NCBI GenBank assembly: GCA_937890575.1
Contig: CALADZ010000098.1
Coordinates: 1-64,000, forward strand
Direction: 5' to 3'
Length of the DNA stretch: 64,000 bases
Origin: MAG-120531 sp002378585
GTDB lineage: Bacteria > Bacteroidota > Bacteroidia > Flavobacteriales > Flavobacteriaceae
The translations under genes were made by a program, and so were the position numbers. This document shows, piece after piece, positions 60,689-64,000 of the stretch (position 1 is the first letter of the stretch; each line of letters begins with the position of its first letter). The notes under the pieces are model-generated. The model did no database searches, had not been told where the DNA came from, and saw only the letters and a program-made list of their open reading frames with translations.

Positions 60689-61750
60689 ATGATTCATTTT
60701 TTTAATACTCAATTTGAGGCACTATCTATTCATAAAATTGGCAACCAACACAAAAACGAAGGACTATTACTCAGCAATGAACCCCATGTACTAGACGACG
60801 AACTGAACGGGCACTTAAAGGAATTTTTTTTTAAGCCGTTTAGGGAAAAAGAGGAGGTTTACTATCACTTCACCCACGAGGTTGATTTAGAGTTTCATCC
60901 GCTATACCAAGTAATTTCTCAGGTGTTTAACAAAACAACCTCCTTCCATCAAGCCAGTTGTGACATAGCCAAACACCTCTACGATCAGTCCAAACACCCA
61001 CACATCAAAAGCGGTGAACTGTACGTCACGCAACTTCAAGGAGTGGTCTACAACAATCAGAAAATCAACGCACTGGGCATTTTTAAAAGTGAACTCAAAC
61101 AAGATTTTCTTCAGGTTGAAGGAACGCAAACCATGCCTGAAATGCGGATCAAACAAGGGATCAACCTCAATAAATTAGACAAAGGGTGTATCGTACTTGA
61201 ACTAGAACAAGAATCAGGATTCCGCATTATGAGTATTGATACCAACCGATACGACAGTAAGTATTGGCTGGAGGCATTTCTGGGAGTCTCCTTGATGGAA
61301 GATGGGCATTTCTTTACCAAAAACTATTTGAAATTTTGTCAGGGATTTGCCAAAGAAGTGGTTTTTCCTGCAGAGGACAAACAACAAGAGGTCTTGTTTA
61401 TGAACAAGGCTGTTCATCATTTTGCCAAAAATGATCATTTTAATGAGTCTGCATTTATCGAAGAGGTTATCGATAATCCTGCATTAATTCCTGAATTCAA
61501 GCACTACAAGGTAGAACGGGGTCCAAAATACAACTTGGAAGATGTAGCTGAGTTTGATATTGCCAATAAAGCGGTAACAGAGTCCAGAAAAAAAATACGC
61601 AACGTCATCCAGCTCGACACCAACATTCAAATAAAGCTGGATTTTGTCAATCCTGAATCAGCCCAAAAATTTGTTGAAAAAGGTTGGGATGAGGAGCGCC
61701 AAATGTATTACTACCTGGTATATTTCAACAAAGAACAGGGAGGTAACTAG
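60689..61750 (+). CDS. NdpA-like nucleoid-associated protein
   Basis: 353 aa. It begins MIHFFNTQFEALSIHKIGNQ and has the layout of the 37-kDa nucleoid-associated protein family (YejK/NdpA) as seen in Bacteroidota, including ELYVTQLQGVVYNNQKINALG in the first half and a basic or mixed C-terminal part. The YejK protein binds DNA and may influence topoisomerases; the role here is inferred. Its stop shares CTAG with the stop of the convergent kinase-like gene. Confidence 0.82.
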   Translation: MIHFFNTQFEALSIHKIGNQHKNEGLLLSNEPHVLDDELNGHLKEFFFKPFREKEEVYYHFTHEVDLEFHPLYQVISQVFNKTTSFHQASCDIAKHLYDQSKHPHIKSGELYVTQLQGVVYNNQKINALGIFKSELKQDFLQVEGTQTMPEMRIKQGINLNKLDKGCIVLELEQESGFRIMSIDTNRYDSKYWLEAFLGVSLMEDGHFFTKNYLKFCQGFAKEVVFPAEDKQQEVLFMNKAVHHFAKNDHFNESAFIEEVIDNPALIPEFKHYKVERGPKYNLEDVAEFDIANKAVTESRKKIRNVIQLDTNIQIKLDFVNPESAQKFVEKGWDEERQMYYYLVYFNKEQGGN

Positions 61751-62826
61751 TCTCTTTTCCTGGTATTAACGTGGGGATATACCGATGGATTTTGATAATT
61801 GCGCTTGACAAAATCTAGCGCAAAAGTCAACACCTCTCCCATGCTCTTCGCTTGTCTAAACGCCTTGTCCATGGCTAGGTCGTATATTTCTTTGGATAAC
61901 TGTGTCACGTTTTCATCTGTAGACACACGATCCTTTCGATAAACTGAGAGCAATTGTTCCAGCCTAGCCTCTCTACTCAAGATGCGTTTAGCGGTAATCG
62001 ATCGCTCCTCAATCTTGTACTGTTCCACAGAGGAAGCGGGCAACCGGTCTTTAACCAACGAAACCATTGGGTTGTTTTCTTTGAAAAACTGAGGCCTGTA
62101 TATGATCAACCTACCTTCATACGACTGTTGATCAAAATCAATAGCGCGTATTTTATATTCCACGTGGTCAAAATCGTGGATGGGTATCACTACGTAGTTG
62201 TAAGAGCGCATATCGCCTAATAGACGGATCATACAACGTTCATTGAACTTGACAAATTCTTTGGCTATTTGTGATTTCTCATGTGGTTTCAGGCCATCCA
62301 GCATGGTGTCGATAAACACATCCCCTGGAATACCGGATATGTGCTCTTCGATCATGGTATCCTGATACACTAAAAAGTGTAGGTTATACGGAGAGAGCAT
62401 ATGCTCTAATTCCAATCCGTACACCCTGGAGGCATCGGCTTTTTTTACATAGAAATAGGTGAAGTTATCGTTGATTATATTGCGGACTTTGATTCGAAAC
62501 GGTTTGGAATTACCAAACGTACAGTAATCAATGGCATCTATGCTCAAATGAGGAATAATGGACTCTGTTCCGTCGGAATGAAGTATGGCATATATTTTTT
62601 TTAACCCGTAATCAATTTCATCCCGTTCATGATCGGCAAAATAGACGCGTATCCAAAGCGTATCTTCTTGATTTTGGTCATAGACAACTATTGAGCCCAC
62701 AAAACGCAACAAATCCTGGTATAAAATGGGAAGTTTCGTGTATCTACTGTAATTTGTCAAATAGGTCACCAATCGTTTTCCAATGGGAAAAGCTGGTTTT
62801 TTTTTCGACATAATCGGTTGCGCCAT
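61747..62826 (-). CDS. Uncharacterised protein with kinase/phosphotransferase-like motif spacing
   Basis: 359 aa, not a family I can name. The sequence contains a pattern like aminoglycoside-phosphotransferase or protein-kinase folds: TYFYVKKADAS (Lys128/129) as the nucleotide lysine, Glu139/Glu141 as its partner, MIEEHISG (159-165) as a hinge, LLGDMRSYN with Asp205 and Asn210 in the D-x4-N catalytic-loop spacing, and IRAIDFDQ with Asp230 and Asp232 in a DFD-like metal site. The first 110 residues are a separate domain and the last 90 are helical and basic. It looks conserved in flavobacteria from memory. Kinase activity is a hypothesis. A TTG- or ATG-internal alternative start exists at residue 6. 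Confidence 0.6.
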   Translation of the reverse strand: MAQPIMSKKKPAFPIGKRLVTYLTNYSRYTKLPILYQDLLRFVGSIVVYDQNQEDTLWIRVYFADHERDEIDYGLKKIYAILHSDGTESIIPHLSIDAIDYCTFGNSKPFRIKVRNIINDNFTYFYVKKADASRVYGLELEHMLSPYNLHFLVYQDTMIEEHISGIPGDVFIDTMLDGLKPHEKSQIAKEFVKFNERCMIRLLGDMRSYNYVVIPIHDFDHVEYKIRAIDFDQQSYEGRLIIYRPQFFKENNPMVSLVKDRLPASSVEQYKIEERSITAKRILSREARLEQLLSVYRKDRVSTDENVTQLSKEIYDLAMDKAFRQAKSMGEVLTFALDFVKRNYQNPSVYPHVNTRKRD

Positions 62827-62833
62827 GAAAAAT

Positions 62834-62841
62834 TATATTTG
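62834..62841 (+). promoter_or_regulatory. Bacteroidota -7 element before the ABC exporter
   Basis: TATATTTG, exact, 33 nt before the ATG at 62875. Confidence 0.5.
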
Positions 62842-62874
62842 TAACAAAATACGCATTTGTTCGTCAATAGCACA

Positions 62875-63798
62875 ATGACACATTCTGATCCTCCCATTTT
62901 ACTCAGCGTTCACCAACTCAACAAACGCTACGGAAAAAGACAAGCGGTACATCCGATAACCTTTGACATCAAAAAAGGATTCGTATACGGGTTACTCGGA
63001 CCCAATGGGAGCGGCAAATCCACCACACTCGGCATGGTTCTTCAGGTTGTTAATCCTACCTCCGGTAGCTTTACGTGGTTCCAGGGCCAATGCACTCCTA
63101 ACCAAGCCCTGAAAAAAGTAGGGGCCATTATCGAACGACCAAACTTCTATCCTTACCTAAGCGCCTATAAAAACTTAGAAATCGTTTGTTTAATCAAAGG
63201 CGTACCCTTAAAGGCCATTGATGACAAACTTGAACTGGTCGGATTATTAGGTAGAAAACACGATAGTTTTGATAAGTATTCTCTGGGAATGAAACAGCGA
63301 TTGGCTATTGCCTCGGCGCTGCTGAACGATCCAGAAGTATTGATATTAGACGAACCCACCAATGGATTAGATCCGGAGGGTATTCATCAAATCAGGGGGA
63401 TTATCAAAAAAGTAGCCGCCCTGGGTACTACCATAGTATTGGCGTCGCATTTATTAGATGAAGTGGAAAAAGTTTGTGATCGAGTTCTTGTGCTTCAAGA
63501 AGGTCATATGATTTTTGAAGGATCCGTGACTGAATTACTACAGGAACAACAAACAGTCTATCTGGAGAGTCCACAAAATCAGGCGTTGACCACTTGGATT
63601 CACAAAAACTCAGCTGTGGCCCATTATGTTCCAGAGGGCATGGGGTATTTAATTCAATTCAACGAAGAGATACCCACTGATCAAATCAATAAAGAACTCG
63701 CGGAAAACGGGATTTATTTGAGCGTGCTTCAAAAACACAAAACCAGCCTTGAGGATCGATTCTTGGCCATGACTGATAAAAACAAAACACATGATTAG
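62875..63798 (+). CDS. ABC exporter ATP-binding protein
   Basis: 307 aa from the ATG at 62875; a TTG at 62857 adds six residues. The ATPase domain (about 1-225) has GLLGPNGSGKSTTLGMVLQ (Walker A), KYSLGMKQRLAIASALL (signature, with LGMKQR replacing LSGGQ as in bacitracin/gliding-type exporters) and VLILDEPTNGLDPEGIHQ (Walker B). The last 80 residues form the regulatory tail typical of CcmA-like ABC-2 exporters. The permease start overlaps its stop by 8 nt. Substrate unknown. Confidence 0.93.
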   Translation: MTHSDPPILLSVHQLNKRYGKRQAVHPITFDIKKGFVYGLLGPNGSGKSTTLGMVLQVVNPTSGSFTWFQGQCTPNQALKKVGAIIERPNFYPYLSAYKNLEIVCLIKGVPLKAIDDKLELVGLLGRKHDSFDKYSLGMKQRLAIASALLNDPEVLILDEPTNGLDPEGIHQIRGIIKKVAALGTTIVLASHLLDEVEKVCDRVLVLQEGHMIFEGSVTELLQEQQTVYLESPQNQALTTWIHKNSAVAHYVPEGMGYLIQFNEEIPTDQINKELAENGIYLSVLQKHKTSLEDRFLAMTDKNKTHD

Positions 63799-64000
63799 GC
63801 TACTGCATATTGAATGGATCAAATTGTGGAATAACCGCTGGAGCAAGCTACTGCTGTTCGGTTATTTATTTTTGCTCACCAGCATAGCCTTAATTGCCGC
63901 CATACGATTTGACATAGGACCTGTCAAATTTCACCTAGCCGATCAAGGGATCTTTAACTTTCCATACATATGGCACTTTAATACCTTTATTGCAGCTTGG
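63791..64000 (+). CDS. ABC-2 type permease partner (5' end only)
   Basis: Seventy codons read from the ATG at 63791 to the right edge without a stop. The translation starts MIRLLHIEWIKLWNNRWSKL, followed by a hydrophobic helix (LLLFGYLFLLTSIALIAAI) and the periplasmic-side stretch FNFPYIWHFNTF. This start, an amphipathic or basic segment before a first helix, is typical of ABC-2 permeases encoded after a CcmA-like ATPase. It overlaps the ATPase gene by 8 nt. Confidence 0.8.
   Translation, partial: MIRLLHIEWIKLWNNRWSKLLLFGYLFLLTSIALIAAIRFDIGPVKFHLADQGIFNFPYIWHFNTFIAAW

Noticed and set aside
1..64000. CRISPR arrays, tRNA or rRNA genes, tandem repeats.
   Set aside because: No repeated spacer-like units, cloverleaf-like sequences or rRNA signatures were seen; intergenic gaps are too short for most of them.

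Overview
This window reads as a stretch of core chromosome from a member of the Bacteroidota, most likely a marine or freshwater Flavobacteriales relative. Several things point there. Exact or near copies of the Bacteroidota -7 element TAnnTTTG lie upstream of many genes. The set includes lineage-typical families (DUF5606, DUF2795, DUF4105, BshC, an exported MsrA/MsrB pair, UMF1 transporter, long YidC, a 1119-aa SecA with no C-terminal zinc tail). The order ruvX-def-DUF5606-mazG, and guaA next to a PBP1-type binding protein, are arrangements I recall from flavobacteria. Coding density is very high: no gene-free stretch exceeds about 170 bases, many genes overlap by 4-17 nt, and several convergent genes share stop-codon bases. 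I see no rRNA, tRNA, CRISPR array, insertion sequence or prophage.

Layout. 1-3.7 kb (minus): menD (cut by the edge), menF and a hotdog thioesterase (menaquinone), then dnaK. 3.8-6.8 kb (plus): serine deaminase, panB, RluA-type pseudouridine synthase. 6.8-13.6 kb: UMF1 MFS transporter, lipoprotein-msrB, lpdA, aroQ, xerD, a secreted M20 amidohydrolase. 13.6-20.5 kb (mostly minus): plsC, NUDIX, a cyclophilin lipoprotein, and mnmA-yidC-pyrG. 20.6-27.2 kb: a Tat-type TIM-barrel protein, a PBP1-type binding protein with guaA, a PLP decarboxylase with bshC. 27.4-35.7 kb: a carboxypeptidase-regulatory-like protein, a Tat-type LD-carboxypeptidase, recQ, then the tightly packed kdsD-tatC-CMD-lptB run and pssA. 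35.8-46.6 kb (plus): DUF4105, an ABC-F ATPase, a shrunken methyltransferase relative, cobalamin adenosyltransferase, DUF2795, secA, amidohydrolase, msrA, galM. 46.6-50.6 kb: an envelope glycosylation group (GT2 with membrane anchor, flippase-like membrane protein, GT39, PAP2). 50.6-57.2 kb: MATE, mazG, DUF5606, def, ruvX, dapD, two glycosyltransferases. 57.1-64 kb: sua5, cca, ctaA, a pRiA4b ORF-3-like protein, an NdpA-like nucleoid protein, a hypothetical with kinase-like motif spacing, and an ABC exporter cut by the right edge.

Themes. Envelope biogenesis is strongly represented: YidC, SecA, TatC, LptB, KdsD, PssA, PlsC, LD-carboxypeptidase and the glycosylation group. tatC lies in the same window as two twin-arginine precursors. 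Translation and RNA maintenance (mnmA, rlu, def, sua5, cca) and nucleotide/cofactor synthesis (pyrG, guaA, panB, menDF, ctaA) fill most of the rest. The most unusual observations are subtle: a sigma-54-type promoter before dnaK; -7 elements placed 3-8 nt from start codons, suggesting near-leaderless mRNAs; a methyltransferase relative that has lost its SAM-binding core; a RecQ without its zinc cysteines; and an uncharacterised protein with phosphotransferase-like motifs. I did not find a defence island or an obvious new multi-gene system.
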